Source: Actinomycetales bacterium (GTDB lineage Bacteria > Actinomycetota > Actinomycetes > Actinomycetales > Dermatophilaceae). Taken from it: a stretch of DNA of 64,000 bases. Where the stretch lies: assembly GCA_016711095.1 (NCBI GenBank), contig JADJTP010000001.1, forward strand, positions 794,171 through 858,170, written 5' to 3'. Within the stretch, counting starts at the first letter, position 1. Each line of letters opens with the position of its first letter. Positions 6,758-17,384 of this stretch are shown here, piece by piece. The notes under the pieces were generated by a model. It was not told where the DNA came from, made no database searches, and was given only the letters and a program-made list of their open reading frames with translations. A program made the translations under genes and the position numbers.

Positions 6758-8473
6758 GTGACCGGAGCCAGCGCCCCCGCCGGGGAGCTGTCCGCCCTGC
6801 TCGGCGCCGTCGAATTGCTGCGCGATGAGGTGGCCGCCACTCGCTTGCCACTGGCTTTGCCTGAGGCGGCTGCCGCGAACAAGGCCCGGATCGAGCTTCT
6901 TCTGCAGCTCGACGACTATGTCCTGCCCCGTCTGCGCTCGCTCGACGCCCCCTTGTTGGCTGTCGTCGGCGGCTCGACCGGCGCGGGGAAGTCCACACTC
7001 GTCAACTCACTTGTCGGTGCCGTCGTGAGCAAGTCGGGGGTGCTTCGCCCGACAACCCGTTCGCCTGTCCTCGTCCATCACCCGTCCGACGAGCGGTGGT
7101 TCGTCGGCGATCGGGTATTGCCGGGCTTGGCGCGGGTGCGCGGGGCCGACAACGTCGAGGACCCGTCCGCCGTTCGACTCGTGGCCGTGGATGCCTTGCC
7201 GGCGGGGCTGGCCTTGCTCGATGCTCCCGACATCGACTCGGTGGTCATGACCAATCGGGCTCTGGCCGTGCAACTTCTCGGAGCGGCAGATCTCTGGCTG
7301 TTCGTCACCACGGCCGCCCGCTACGCCGATGCCGTGCCGTGGACGCTCCTGCGGCAGGCCTCCGACCGCGGCACGTCCGTCGCGGTGATCCTGGACCGAG
7401 TCCCCCGCGAGGCTGTCGGCGAGGTCCAGGACCACTTGGGCTCGATGCTCAAGGAACAGGGTTTGATGCTGGCTCCTGTCTTCACCATCGCGGAGGTGCC
7501 GCTCGGTCCGCAGGGGCTGCTCGGTCCCGACGAGATCGGTCGACTGCAGGGCTGGCTGGTGGCTCTGGCCCGAGACGCCAAGGCCCGGGCCATCGTCGTG
7601 CGCCACACCCTCAGCGGCGCTCTCGACTCGATCGACGGCCGGATCGCAGCACTCGCCGAGGCCACCGGCGAACAGCACGCGGCCACCAACGCCCTCGGGA
7701 GGGTTGCTGACGCGGCATACGCGGAAGCGGCCGACGGGGTGCGGTCGGGGATGGTGGACGGCACATTGTTGCGCGGCGAAGTGCTCTCACGCTGGCAGGA
7801 GTTCGTCGGCGCCGGGGAGTTCTTCAAGCAGGTCGAGTCCACCGTGTCGCGATGGCGCGACCAGATCGTCTCGGCCGTCAAAGGCAAACCAGCGCCCGCG
7901 CAGGAACTGGGCGAGGCATTGCACTCCGGGGTTGCGGCGCTCGTCACCGCGGAGGCCCAAGCGGCCGCCGCGAAGGTCGCACGCTCCTGGCGGGGTATGC
8001 CGGGTGGCCAGCTTCTGCTCGATGCCACCCCGGGCCTGGGGACGGTGTCCCCTCAGTTGTCCGAGGGTGTCGAGCGGCTGGTCCGCGATTGGCAGGACGA
8101 CGTCCTGGACCTGGTGCGCTCCGAGGGACAGGATCGGCGCACAACGGCCAAGGTCGCGGCATACGGGGTGAATGGTGTGGGCGTCGTGCTCATGTTGGTG
8201 ACTTTCGCGTATACCGGCGGCGTGACGGGCGCCGAAGCCGGGATCGCCGGCGGCACCGCGGTGCTCGGCCAGAAGCTGCTCGAGGCGATTTTCGGCGACC
8301 AAGCCGTGCGCTCGCTCGCGGCGAAGGCTCGCAATGCGCTGCTCGAGCGGGTCGAGGACCTGTATGCCGCGGACGCCGCGCGCTTCCGCGAGGCGATGGC
8401 CCACGTCGAGGTGCCTCGCGACCAGGGTCGGCGATTGTCGGCCTCCGCCCTCAAGGTCAAGGCTGCCCGATGA
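6758..8473 (+). CDS. Dynamin-like GTPase, first of a pair
   Basis: 571 residues. P-loop GGSTGAGKST at 71-80, G3-like LLDAPDID near 157, Leu/Ala-rich helical regions after it, and hydrophobic segments around 470-505 that could insert in a membrane. This fits bacterial dynamin-like or septation GTPases. GTG 6758 follows GGAAGGA at a 7-base gap. The stop overlaps the next GTPase start (ATGA), so the two are probably made in equal amounts and form a heteromer, as paired actinobacterial dynamins such as Streptomyces DynA/DynB do. Role in membrane remodelling or septation is inference. Confidence 0.8.
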   Translation: MTGASAPAGELSALLGAVELLRDEVAATRLPLALPEAAAANKARIELLLQLDDYVLPRLRSLDAPLLAVVGGSTGAGKSTLVNSLVGAVVSKSGVLRPTTRSPVLVHHPSDERWFVGDRVLPGLARVRGADNVEDPSAVRLVAVDALPAGLALLDAPDIDSVVMTNRALAVQLLGAADLWLFVTTAARYADAVPWTLLRQASDRGTSVAVILDRVPREAVGEVQDHLGSMLKEQGLMLAPVFTIAEVPLGPQGLLGPDEIGRLQGWLVALARDAKARAIVVRHTLSGALDSIDGRIAALAEATGEQHAATNALGRVADAAYAEAADGVRSGMVDGTLLRGEVLSRWQEFVGAGEFFKQVESTVSRWRDQIVSAVKGKPAPAQELGEALHSGVAALVTAEAQAAAAKVARSWRGMPGGQLLLDATPGLGTVSPQLSEGVERLVRDWQDDVLDLVRSEGQDRRTTAKVAAYGVNGVGVVLMLVTFAYTGGVTGAEAGIAGGTAVLGQKLLEAIFGDQAVRSLAAKARNALLERVEDLYAADAARFREAMAHVEVPRDQGRRLSASALKVKAAR

Positions 8474-10170
8474 GCCCTTTGCGGATGGGCTCGGCCACGC
8501 TCGCGGGTGTGTCCGCCGAGTCGCTCGCCGACCGGGCCGCGGCGCTGGCTCGGGCGATCGCGGATGGGTCTCGGGAGTTGGAACCGAAACACGTCGCTGC
8601 GGCCGCCGACCTCGTCGACAAGGTGCGCGAGCGCACGTCGATCGCCGGAGGCCACACGGTCGTCGCACTTGCCGGGGCGACCGGCAGCGGGAAGTCGTCG
8701 CTGTTCAACGCGGTCGTCGGAGAGCCGGTGGCCCGGATCGGGGCCCGGCGCCCGACAACATCGACACCCGCTGCGGCGGTGTGGGGGGGTGCGCCGGCGA
8801 CCGAATTGCTGGACTGGCTGGCAGTGCCCGAGCGACATCACGTCACGGCCAAGGCGACCGACCGCGGCGACCAGGGTGCGGGCGACCAGACCGTGGGTGT
8901 GTTGGGCTCGCTCGACGGGCTCGTGCTGCTCGACCTGCCGGACTTCGACTCCCGGGTGGATTCTCACCGGATCGAGGCCCGGCGGGTCCTGGAGTTGGTC
9001 GACGTCTTCGTTTGGGTGACCGACCCGCAGAAATACGCCGACGCCCTGCTCCACGAGGACTATCTGCGGGTGTTGGCCACCCATGATGCCGTCACTCTCG
9101 TCGTGCTCAACCAGATCGATCGGTTGGCGCCGGACGCGGTGGAGCAATGCCGCGAGGATCTCAGCCGACTGCTCGCCGACGATGGGCTTGTCACCACCCG
9201 GGTCATGAGCACCTCGGCGCGCACTGGGGAGGGCGTCACCGAACTGACCCAGGCACTCGCGAACGCAGTCGCTGGCGCCAGCGCCGCGCGGGCTCGCCTG
9301 TCGGCAGACATCACCGCCGTCGCCCGGGACCTGCGCGCGGGGGTCGGCGACAGCGAGCCAACGGTTGCGGCAGACGCCGACGGCGCGCTTGTTGACGCGC
9401 TCTCGCGGGCAGCGGGTGTGCCGGTGGTGCTGAAGGCGGTCGTCCAGGACTATCGCCACGAGGCTCATCAGGTCGGTGGGTGGCTGTTCACCCGGTGGCT
9501 GTCGTCGTTCAAGGCCGACCCGCTGTCCCGGCTGCGTCTGGGCAAGTCGGTCGTCTCGATGACATCGATCGGCGAGGCAGACGTGCGCGCAGTGCTCGGT
9601 CGCTCGGCGATCCCGCCGCCGTCGCCGTCGGCGCGAGCCGCGGTGTCCCTGGCTACCCGACAAGTGGCTGACCGCGCCGGATCCGGATTGCCGGTGCGCT
9701 GGGCGGAGGCCGTGGCCGACGCTGCGGCTCCCGGGGACCGGACGCTTGCCGACGCCCTTGACCAGGCGGTCGTGCATAGCCCGTTGCGGGTCCGCAGGCC
9801 GATGTGGTGGTCGGTGGTCGGGGCCTTGCAGTGGCTGTTCGGATTGGCTGTCATCGCGGGTGTCGGGTGGCTGACGGCGATCGCCGTTGTCTCCTGGTTG
9901 CAGTTGCCCGAGCTGCCGACTCCGACAGTCGGGGTGCTTCCCTGGCCTTTCGTGCTGCTGGCGGGCGGGATCCTGCTGGGTCTGCTTACCGCGGGGGTGT
10001 CGCGCGGTCTGGCCCGCGTCGGCGCGCGCCGACGTGCGGCGCTGGTGGGGCGGCGGCTGCGCGACGCGATCGCCGAGGTCGCCAGGGAGCGAATCGTCGC
10101 ACCCGTCGATGCCGTCCTCACCCGCCATCGTCGGGTCCGCGAGTTGCTCGACAAGGCTCTCGAGGTCTGA
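8470..10170 (+). CDS. Dynamin-like GTPase, second of a pair
   Basis: 566 residues starting at the ATGA overlap with the upstream GTPase. P-loop GATGSGKSS at about 69-77, G3 DLPDFDS near 157, G4 NQID near 215. Two hydrophobic hairpin segments near residues 450-515 (VVGALQWLFGLAVIAGV; LPWPFVLLAGGILLGLL) suggest membrane anchoring. The G motifs here are more canonical than in the first protein, so this may be the better GTPase of the pair. The pair is followed by ssb and ettA on the same strand after an inverted-repeat spacer. Exact cellular role unknown. Confidence 0.82.
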   Translation: MSPLRMGSATLAGVSAESLADRAAALARAIADGSRELEPKHVAAAADLVDKVRERTSIAGGHTVVALAGATGSGKSSLFNAVVGEPVARIGARRPTTSTPAAAVWGGAPATELLDWLAVPERHHVTAKATDRGDQGAGDQTVGVLGSLDGLVLLDLPDFDSRVDSHRIEARRVLELVDVFVWVTDPQKYADALLHEDYLRVLATHDAVTLVVLNQIDRLAPDAVEQCREDLSRLLADDGLVTTRVMSTSARTGEGVTELTQALANAVAGASAARARLSADITAVARDLRAGVGDSEPTVAADADGALVDALSRAAGVPVVLKAVVQDYRHEAHQVGGWLFTRWLSSFKADPLSRLRLGKSVVSMTSIGEADVRAVLGRSAIPPPSPSARAAVSLATRQVADRAGSGLPVRWAEAVADAAAPGDRTLADALDQAVVHSPLRVRRPMWWSVVGALQWLFGLAVIAGVGWLTAIAVVSWLQLPELPTPTVGVLPWPFVLLAGGILLGLLTAGVSRGLARVGARRRAALVGRRLRDAIAEVARERIVAPVDAVLTRHRRVRELLDKALEV

Positions 10171-10234
10171 CGCCGCTCCGCGGTTGTCCACAAGCACCCC
10201 GCCGCTGTCACGCCGTCCACAAGCCCCAGCTTGC

Positions 10235-10303
10235 GTATGCCGCCGGGCCGGCTCCCTGGCGCACCCTGTGGTCACCCGCTTCCGTCGGGAGTGGGCGGCA
10301 TAC
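10235..10303. repeat. Inverted GTATGCCGCC pair, GTPase-ssb spacer
   Basis: GTATGCCGCC at 10235-10244 and its complement GGCGGCATAC at 10294-10303 form a 10-bp stem around a 49-base loop. It lies between the GTPase stop and the ssb start, where a terminator is expected. Confidence 0.6.
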
Positions 10304-10338
10304 GACGGGCTTGACGAGAGACAAGGCAGGGAGAGCAG

Positions 10339-10938
10339 ATGTACGAGACCTACGTGACCGTGGCAGGCAACGTGACGGCCGACCCGGTGTTACGCAGCAC
10401 CAAGGCAGGCAAACCGTTCGTCACCTTCCGGGTGGCCTCCACGTCCCGGCGCTACGACGGCCGGGTCGGTGGCTTCGTCGACGGCGGGACCAACTTCATG
10501 TCCGTCGTCGCGTTCAACGCCCTCGCAGCCAATGTGGTGGCCAGCGTCTCCAAGGGACAGCCAGTTGTTGTCCACGGGCGGCTGCGGGTCAACACCTGGT
10601 CGGCCTCCGAGGGCCACTCGATGACTTCGGTCGAGATCGACGCCTACCACGTCGGGCACGACCTGTCCCGCGGGCAGTCGCACTTCAGCAAGCCTCAGCG
10701 TGCGCAGTTCGACCCCAACGACAGGCTCGCGGAGGACGAGGTGCAGGGCGCCATCGAGCAGCTTGCCGGCGACGAGGACGAGAGGGAGTCGTCCGGTGCA
10801 CCCGTTGCGGCCGAGTCCGATGCGGCCCAGGAGTCCGACGAGGTGGCCTGGCAGGGCGAGCGTCTGCCGGACGGGTGGCTTCCCCAGGGCGCCGGCGATC
10901 CGCAGACCGATCCCTACATCATTGCCAAGGCGAGCTGA
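10339..10938 (+). CDS. Single-stranded DNA-binding protein (SSB paralogue)
   Basis: 199 residues. An OB-fold occupies residues 1-110 (YVTVAGNVTADPVLRST, FMSVVAFNALAANV, GQPVVVHGRLRVNTWSA, SVEIDAYHVG), followed by an acidic tail of about 90 residues. The extreme C-terminus (YIIAKAS) is not the acidic DDDIPF type used by housekeeping SSB to recruit partners, so this is probably a secondary SSB. AGGGAG lies about 6 bases before ATG 10339. The housekeeping ssb, usually next to rpsF/rpsR, is not in the window. Confidence 0.86.
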   Translation: MYETYVTVAGNVTADPVLRSTKAGKPFVTFRVASTSRRYDGRVGGFVDGGTNFMSVVAFNALAANVVASVSKGQPVVVHGRLRVNTWSASEGHSMTSVEIDAYHVGHDLSRGQSHFSKPQRAQFDPNDRLAEDEVQGAIEQLAGDEDERESSGAPVAAESDAAQESDEVAWQGERLPDGWLPQGAGDPQTDPYIIAKAS

Positions 10939-11022
10939 GAGCTCCAGTCGCGGGCCCGGTTGGCCGGGCCCGCGCGGGCGACGATTGGGTTGCCCGGTGG
11001 CCCGGCGGATAGCCTTCCGCGC

Positions 11023-12705
<1,683 letters not shown>

Positions 12706-12754
12706 CCCACGGCCTCTGTCCTGCAACGAAATTCGGTGCCCTAGTCTCGCCTAT

Positions 12755-12768
12755 CGAACATATGTCTG
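12755..12768 (+). promoter_or_regulatory. LexA/SOS-like box before the HNH gene
   Basis: CGAACATATGTCTG fits the CGAAC-N4-GTTCG LexA consensus with a perfect left half and two mismatches on the right; the extended dyad CTATC...GATAG surrounds it. A -10 TAGAAT follows at 12770-12775 and ATG 12783 lies 7 bases beyond. LexA bound here would block RNA polymerase. 13E12 genes are among the SOS genes reported in M. tuberculosis. Confidence 0.55.
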
Positions 12769-12782
12769 ATAGAATGAGGGCC

Positions 12783-14293
12783 ATGTTCGAGGGCGTCGAT
12801 TGGGAGAGCGGCCAGGACCGGTTGGGGGAGCTGGCCGGGCAGCCCTTGCGCGGCCTGACTCCCCTTGAGTCGGCCGATGCCCTCGCGCACGTCGATCCGC
12901 GCGACCTTCTCGTCATGGATCAGTCGGTGGCCGAGGCGGTGATCGTCGACCTGCAGCGTGCCGCCAGTCAGCTGGCCACGTTGCAGGCCGTCGTCCTCGA
13001 GGCGTTCGCGCGCGCAGTCGAGCGTGACATCCAGATCGCCCAGGACAACGACGTGCACGCAGGGCGTAGTCCCTTCGGATGGGGGCACGATCGAGGAGCA
13101 CGTCCCGTCGATGGTGGCGCCGCTTCTGCACCTGTCTCCGCCCACGACGATGTCGCGCCTCGGCGTTGCGCGGATGCTGACCAACGACCTGCCCCGGACC
13201 CTGGCTGCGGGACTGGCCGGGGATTTGGAGCCGTGGCGGGTCGGCGCGCTGGTGTCGGCCGCCGCCGGTGTCGCTCCGGACAAGCTCAACGAGTTCGAGG
13301 CGCAGATCTTCGATGGTCGCGGAGTGGGTGACAGCCCCGCTGGCGCGCTGCGACGGCGCGCGGACAGAATCGCGGCGCGTGTCGATCCCGCGTCGGTGGC
13401 GGAACGCGTGGATGAGGGCCGTCGACGCTGCTCGGTGGACGTCGTGCCGGGGGACTGGCCAGGAACCACCTCGTGGACCGCTATCGCGCCAACAGCCAGA
13501 TCGACCCAGGCCTGGGGGGCCATCTGCGAGTTGGCCGAGGAGTATCTCCGGGCGCGACCGGGGACCGACCGCGGCCAGGCGCGTTCGGAGGCTTTCCTGG
13601 ACCTGCTCCTGGGCGAAACCCAGGGTGTCGACCGTCGTGACCGTGTCAATGGTGGGCACCGATGCCGTCTCTACGATCGACGGGCGCGTGGAGATCACGG
13701 CAGAGGGGCTCGTCGATGTCGGCACATATGGCTCCCTGCCGAGCGCCGACGTCGCGGCACTTCTGGCGGACCCGGACACTCGTGTTCGGCTCGATCCCAT
13801 GACAGGCGCCACGGCCTTCCTCGCCAACCGGTCGTACCGGCCGGGCGCGGAGCTTGCTCGACTGGTCCGCGCACGGGACGGCACCTGTCGATTCCCCGGT
13901 TGCGGGATGCCCGCCGAGCGCTGCGACATCGATCACGCGATTCCGTTCCCGCACGGTCCCACCGATGTCCGCAACCTGCATTGCCTGTGCCGCCGACATC
14001 ACGGGTTCAAACATCACGCAGGCTGGGCGGTCGATCTGGCCTGGGACGGCACGCTGATCTGGACCGCGCCCACGGGCCGTCAACACGTCACCTATCCGGC
14101 AGACCGGAGAGAGTCGGTCGTGTGCCCGTCCGCCGGCCCGGCGCACACCGGCCTGGCGCACACCATGGGGTGCACGGGCCTGGCGCACACCGGCCTGGCG
14201 CACCACGGAGGCGCCAACGATCGCCCTTCGTGGGAGGGTAGGCCGACCCGACACTGTCAAGACAAGTCCGGATCAAGGAGTGGTGACGCATGA
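12783..14293 (+). pseudogene. DUF222/13E12 HNH endonuclease with two frameshifts
   Basis: The DUF222 N-terminal region runs in one frame to about 13070, continues in a second frame to about 13630 and finishes in a third to the TGA at 14291-14293. The C-terminal part holds an intact HNH site (FPGCGMPAERCDIDHAIPF, then NLHCLCRRHHGFKH). Repaired length would be about 500 residues, normal for the family, so one or two sequence errors may explain the breaks. The C-terminus carries short tandem repeats (GLAHT). The stop overlaps the next ATG. ATG 12783 is favoured over 12762 because TAGAAT lies 7 bases upstream. Such genes are scattered in actinobacteria; their biological role is not settled. Confidence 0.75.
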
Positions 14294-14934
14294 CCGATGA
14301 CCCGCTTGACCCAGCGACCGACGACGCCGCCGAACGGGACGCAGGGTCCCCAGCAGAGCCAGCGCGCTGGCATCGGGCTATCGCTGCCACGTTCACCGAG
14401 AAGGTCCTTGGCGCCAGCGACTGGGACGTGCCGACGCCCGTGGCGGAATGGACCGCGCGCGATGTCGTCCGCCACCTCGTGACATGGCTGCCGGGGTTTC
14501 TCGGTGCCGGGACGCAGATCGAGTTGGCGGCCGGCCCGAGCGTCGACGACGACCCGGTGGGCGCCTGGCAGGCCCACGTGGAAGCTGTTCAAGGACTCCT
14601 GGACGACCCTCAGTTCGCCGAAATGCCCTACCAGAGCTCGATGTTCGGCGAGCTCACGGTGGCCGAGGCGATCAACCAGTTCTACACGGCTGACATCTTC
14701 ATGCACACGTGGGACCTGGCGCGGGCCACCGGTCAGCCAGATCGGCTCGACGCGCAGACCTGTGCCCACATGCTTGCCGGCATGTCGGACATGGAGTCGG
14801 TCATCCGCCAGTCCGGCCAGTTCGGTGAACAGCAGCCGGTCCGCGAAGGATCCGATGCCACCGATCGGCTGATTGCCTTCATCGGCCGGGATCCCTACTG
14901 GGCACCGCCGACCTCGGCACCGGCAACGGGCTGA
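14290..14934 (+). CDS. TIGR03086-type metal-binding protein (DinB/mycothiol-dependent fold)
   Basis: 214 residues with the four-helix pattern of the MDMPI/DinB superfamily: an N-terminal helix with AIAATFTEKV, the WTARDVVRHLVTW segment whose His is a metal ligand, and FMHTWDLARATG with a second His. Relatives include mycothiol-dependent maleylpyruvate isomerase. AAGGAG lies 10 bases before the ATG, and the start overlaps the preceding HNH stop. The reaction is unknown. Confidence 0.75.
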   Translation: MTDDPLDPATDDAAERDAGSPAEPARWHRAIAATFTEKVLGASDWDVPTPVAEWTARDVVRHLVTWLPGFLGAGTQIELAAGPSVDDDPVGAWQAHVEAVQGLLDDPQFAEMPYQSSMFGELTVAEAINQFYTADIFMHTWDLARATGQPDRLDAQTCAHMLAGMSDMESVIRQSGQFGEQQPVREGSDATDRLIAFIGRDPYWAPPTSAPATG

Positions 14935-14995
14935 CCGGCAGCGGTTATCTGGCAGAGCGACTGACCGGCCGCGGTTATCTGGAAGAGCGCTGACC
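14931..14995. repeat. 30-bp direct repeat, two copies
   Basis: CTGACCGGC(A/C)GCGGTTATCTGG(C/A)AGAGCG occurs at 14931 and 14961, with CTGACC beginning a third copy. It covers the end of the TIGR03086 gene and the convergent end of the RNA-ligase-like gene, and overlaps both stop codons. Confidence 0.8.
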
Positions 14996-15538
14996 AAGGG
15001 GCCAGTCGGCCAGCGTGCGGCAGGCGCCTGGTTCGTACCAGCTCAAGAGCAGCCGATCCGCTCGTGCGACCACCGGCACCAGCGGCGCCACCCAATCACG
15101 CACCGTCTGCTCGCTCACCCCGCCACTGACCGCGTCGATGGTGACGTGGGGGCGCACGTCGGCGAACTCGCCGGCATACGGTGGGAAGTGCGGGAAAGCA
15201 CGCCAGACCGAAGCGGTGAGGGCGCGGAATGCCTCGTCGGGCTCGGGGACGAGATGGATGATCCCGTTCGGAAAGGTCGCGACCTCGGCCAGCCGAAAGG
15301 CGAACGGCGAGGCGTCGCGGGCGATGTCGGCAAGCGCCCCGCGCACCGCCGGAGTGAGCTGGGCAGGCGTCACGAAGGGCCCGAGGATCGTCACGTGGGC
15401 GTGCGCAAAGCTCGGATCGGCCGAGAGGTAGTCGCGGTCATAATGCTCGTGTCGGCCGCGGACCAGCTCTTCCAAAGCAGGCACCGGCACGACCAGCACG
15501 CTGTGGCCCAATGCCGCGGGTTGGGCTGCTTGGGTCAC
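14975..15538 (-). CDS. 2'-5' RNA ligase / phosphodiesterase superfamily protein
   Basis: 187 residues with the two HxT motifs of the 2H phosphoesterase fold (AHVTILGPF near 50, PHVTIDAV near 130). Such enzymes act on 2',3'-cyclic or 2'-5' phosphodiester bonds in RNA or nucleotides; substrate unknown. GTG 15538 overlaps the upstream hydrolase stop (GTGA), so the two are co-translated. The 3' end lies in a short repeat that may have altered its last residues (QRSSR). Confidence 0.8.
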   Translation of the reverse strand: MTQAAQPAALGHSVLVVPVPALEELVRGRHEHYDRDYLSADPSFAHAHVTILGPFVTPAQLTPAVRGALADIARDASPFAFRLAEVATFPNGIIHLVPEPDEAFRALTASVWRAFPHFPPYAGEFADVRPHVTIDAVSGGVSEQTVRDWVAPLVPVVARADRLLLSWYEPGACRTLADWPLGQRSSR

Positions 15539-16299
15539 CCTGACCCCGGTGTCCTGGGCTCGGTTGGCCGACCGGCAAGCAGTTCCCGCACCGCCGCCAC
15601 AACCCGCACGTATGCCGCATGCGCCGGGTCGATGAGCCCGAAATGCCCGCATTGGGGGACGAGTTCGACCCGACACCGCGCGTCCGTCGGCCGACGGGAG
15701 TCGGCGTAAGCCCAGGCCACGTCGGGCGGCACGAGGTCGTCGTCGACCCCGTGCAGCAGGATGATCGGCGCGTCGCTGCGCTGGCCGATCGGGTCGGCAT
15801 CGTCCCACGAGCCGGGAACGTCTCCAGGCCCGCCGCCGAGCAACGAACGGACAGCCGCCCCGAGCAGCCCGGCGTCGTTGCCGCGCAAGTCGAGCAGCCC
15901 CGCGAGCGAGACCACGCCGGCCAGGTCCGGCACCCGGCTCTCGCTCGCCGCCCACACCGCCACGTGCGCTCCGGCCGAATGCCCGACGACGACCAGCGGC
16001 CCGGGCAACTCGGGATCGTCGCGCACGGCGGCCAATGCCGCGGCCAGGGTGGTGCCCGTCCCCGGCCAGCCGCCCAACGGCATACCGACGCGGGCGTATT
16101 CGACGTTGGCGACATGCCAGCCTTCGCCGGCGAGCGCGGCAGCAAGCGGGCGCAACTGGTGGCGGTCGTAAGCCGCCTGCCAGATCCCGCCGTGCACGAG
16201 CGCGACCGTCGCTCCCGCCCACTGTCCGACGGGCTCCCACACGTCGTAGACGGCCGACTCTGCGTCCCCGAAACGAACCGCTCTGCTCACGCTCTGCAC
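15535..16299 (-). CDS. Alpha/beta hydrolase (carboxylesterase/lipase-like)
   Basis: 254 residues. Oxyanion-hole motif VHGGIW near 35, nucleophile GHSAGAH near 110, later Asp in LHGVDDDLV and His in CGHFGL complete a Ser-Asp-His triad. The HGG motif places it with hormone-sensitive-lipase or kynurenine-formamidase-like esterases. First gene of a two-gene unit with the 2H phosphoesterase, divergent from the LLM oxidoreductase. Substrate unknown. Confidence 0.82.
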   Translation of the reverse strand: MQSVSRAVRFGDAESAVYDVWEPVGQWAGATVALVHGGIWQAAYDRHQLRPLAAALAGEGWHVANVEYARVGMPLGGWPGTGTTLAAALAAVRDDPELPGPLVVVGHSAGAHVAVWAASESRVPDLAGVVSLAGLLDLRGNDAGLLGAAVRSLLGGGPGDVPGSWDDADPIGQRSDAPIILLHGVDDDLVPPDVAWAYADSRRPTDARCRVELVPQCGHFGLIDPAHAAYVRVVAAVRELLAGRPTEPRTPGSG

Positions 16300-16342
16300 C
16301 GCTGAACTCCTACGTCAACCGAGGTGCCGCCCGCAACTGGGC

Positions 16343-16375
16343 CGACCAATACTCGACCAATACTCGACCAATTCG
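16343..16375. repeat. 11-bp direct repeats between divergent genes
   Basis: CGACCAATACT occurs twice, followed by CGACCAATTCG, at 11-bp spacing (one helical turn). It sits between the hydrolase and LLM genes, so it could be a regulator-binding array; no regulator gene adjoins it. Confidence 0.5.
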
Positions 16376-16413
16376 GTGGTGCCGCACCCCCCGGTCCCAC
16401 CACACTGGGTCCC

Positions 16414-17328
16414 ATGCTCCTTGGCACGCAGGTCTCCCACTTCACCTGGCCCGGCGCCCCCGAGTCGATCGGCCCGATTTTCGGCCGGATCGCCCGCGAC
16501 GCCGACGCTGCCGGCCTCGACTCGCTCTGGGTCATGGACCACTTCTTCCAGATCTCGATGATCGGCCCGCCCGAACTCGACATGCTCGAGGGCTACACCG
16601 CGTTGGCATTCGCGGCGGGGCAGACCGAGCGGATCCGCCTGGGCACTCTCGTCACCGGCGTGACCTACCGACACCCCGGAGTCCTCGTCAAGACCGTGAC
16701 GACCCTCGACGTCCTCAGCGGCGGGCGCGCCTACCTCGGCATCGGGGCCGCGTGGAACGACGAGGAGCACCTCGGCCTCGGCGTCCCCTACCCGCCGGTC
16801 GCCGAGCGCTTCGAACGGCTGGAAGAGACGCTGCAGATCGCCTTGCAGATGTGGCGCGGGGAGGACAGCCCGTATGCCGGTCGCCACTACACCTTGCAGC
16901 GCCCGCTCAACGTCCCGCAGGCCCTCAGCCGGCCCCACCCGCCGATCCTCATCGGCGGTGGCGGAGAGCGCAAGACGCTGCGGCTGGTCGCTCAGTATGC
17001 CGATGCGTGCAACATCTTCGACATGGGACCGGCCGCGATCGCAGCGAAGTTCGACGTCCTGCGCGGGCATTGCGAGGCGCTCGGGCGCGACTACGGCGAG
17101 ATCGAGAAGACCGTGCTGAGCAGGCTTTCCCTGGGTGACGGCTCGCCCGATGCCACCGGCTCACCGACCGAGTCGGTCGCCCACGCCGTCGACCGGCTCG
17201 GTCAGCTCGCCGAGATCGGCACCGATCACGTCATCGTCGGCTTGGTCAACGTCGCCGTCCCCGGGGCCTTCGACGCCGTTGGCGAGGTCGTCCGCCAGGT
17301 CGCCCCGATCGTCCCCGCCGGTCGCTGA
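16414..17328 (+). CDS. LLM-class F420-dependent oxidoreductase
   Basis: 304 residues forming a luciferase-like TIM barrel: SLWVMDHFFQ near 35, RIRLGTLVTGVTYRHPG near 75, GIGAAWNDEEH near 112, PPILIGGGGERKTLRLVAQYADACN near 170-195. F420-using members of this family dominate in actinobacteria; FMN use cannot be excluded. ATG 16414 is the natural start of the fold; CACACT lies 8 bases upstream as a weak -10. Substrate unknown. Convergent with the TetR gene across an inverted repeat. Confidence 0.83.
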   Translation: MLLGTQVSHFTWPGAPESIGPIFGRIARDADAAGLDSLWVMDHFFQISMIGPPELDMLEGYTALAFAAGQTERIRLGTLVTGVTYRHPGVLVKTVTTLDVLSGGRAYLGIGAAWNDEEHLGLGVPYPPVAERFERLEETLQIALQMWRGEDSPYAGRHYTLQRPLNVPQALSRPHPPILIGGGGERKTLRLVAQYADACNIFDMGPAAIAAKFDVLRGHCEALGRDYGEIEKTVLSRLSLGDGSPDATGSPTESVAHAVDRLGQLAEIGTDHVIVGLVNVAVPGAFDAVGEVVRQVAPIVPAGR

Positions 17329-17356
17329 CCGCAGGGCCTGGAACGTCGCCGGAGCA

Positions 17357-17378
17357 CGGCATACGCAGCCGTATGCCG
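17357..17378. terminator. Inverted CGGCATACG/CGTATGCCG hairpin between convergent genes
   Basis: A perfect 9-bp stem with a 4-base loop (CAGC) built from the dispersed octamer in both orientations. It lies 28 bases past the LLM gene stop and just before the end of the convergent TetR gene, as expected for a bidirectional terminator. Confidence 0.65.
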
Positions 17379-17384
17379 CGCCGC

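Noticed and set aside
10184..10221. Two DnaA-box-like sites (TTGTCCACA, CCGTCCACA) before ssb
   Set aside because: Only two sites, no dnaA/dnaN and no AT-rich unwinding element, so not an origin; may be chance.
8053..10275. 740-residue open frame antisense to the second GTPase
   Set aside because: Shadow of a GC-rich gene: Arg/His/Pro/Gln-rich, no domain, covers a well-supported gene.
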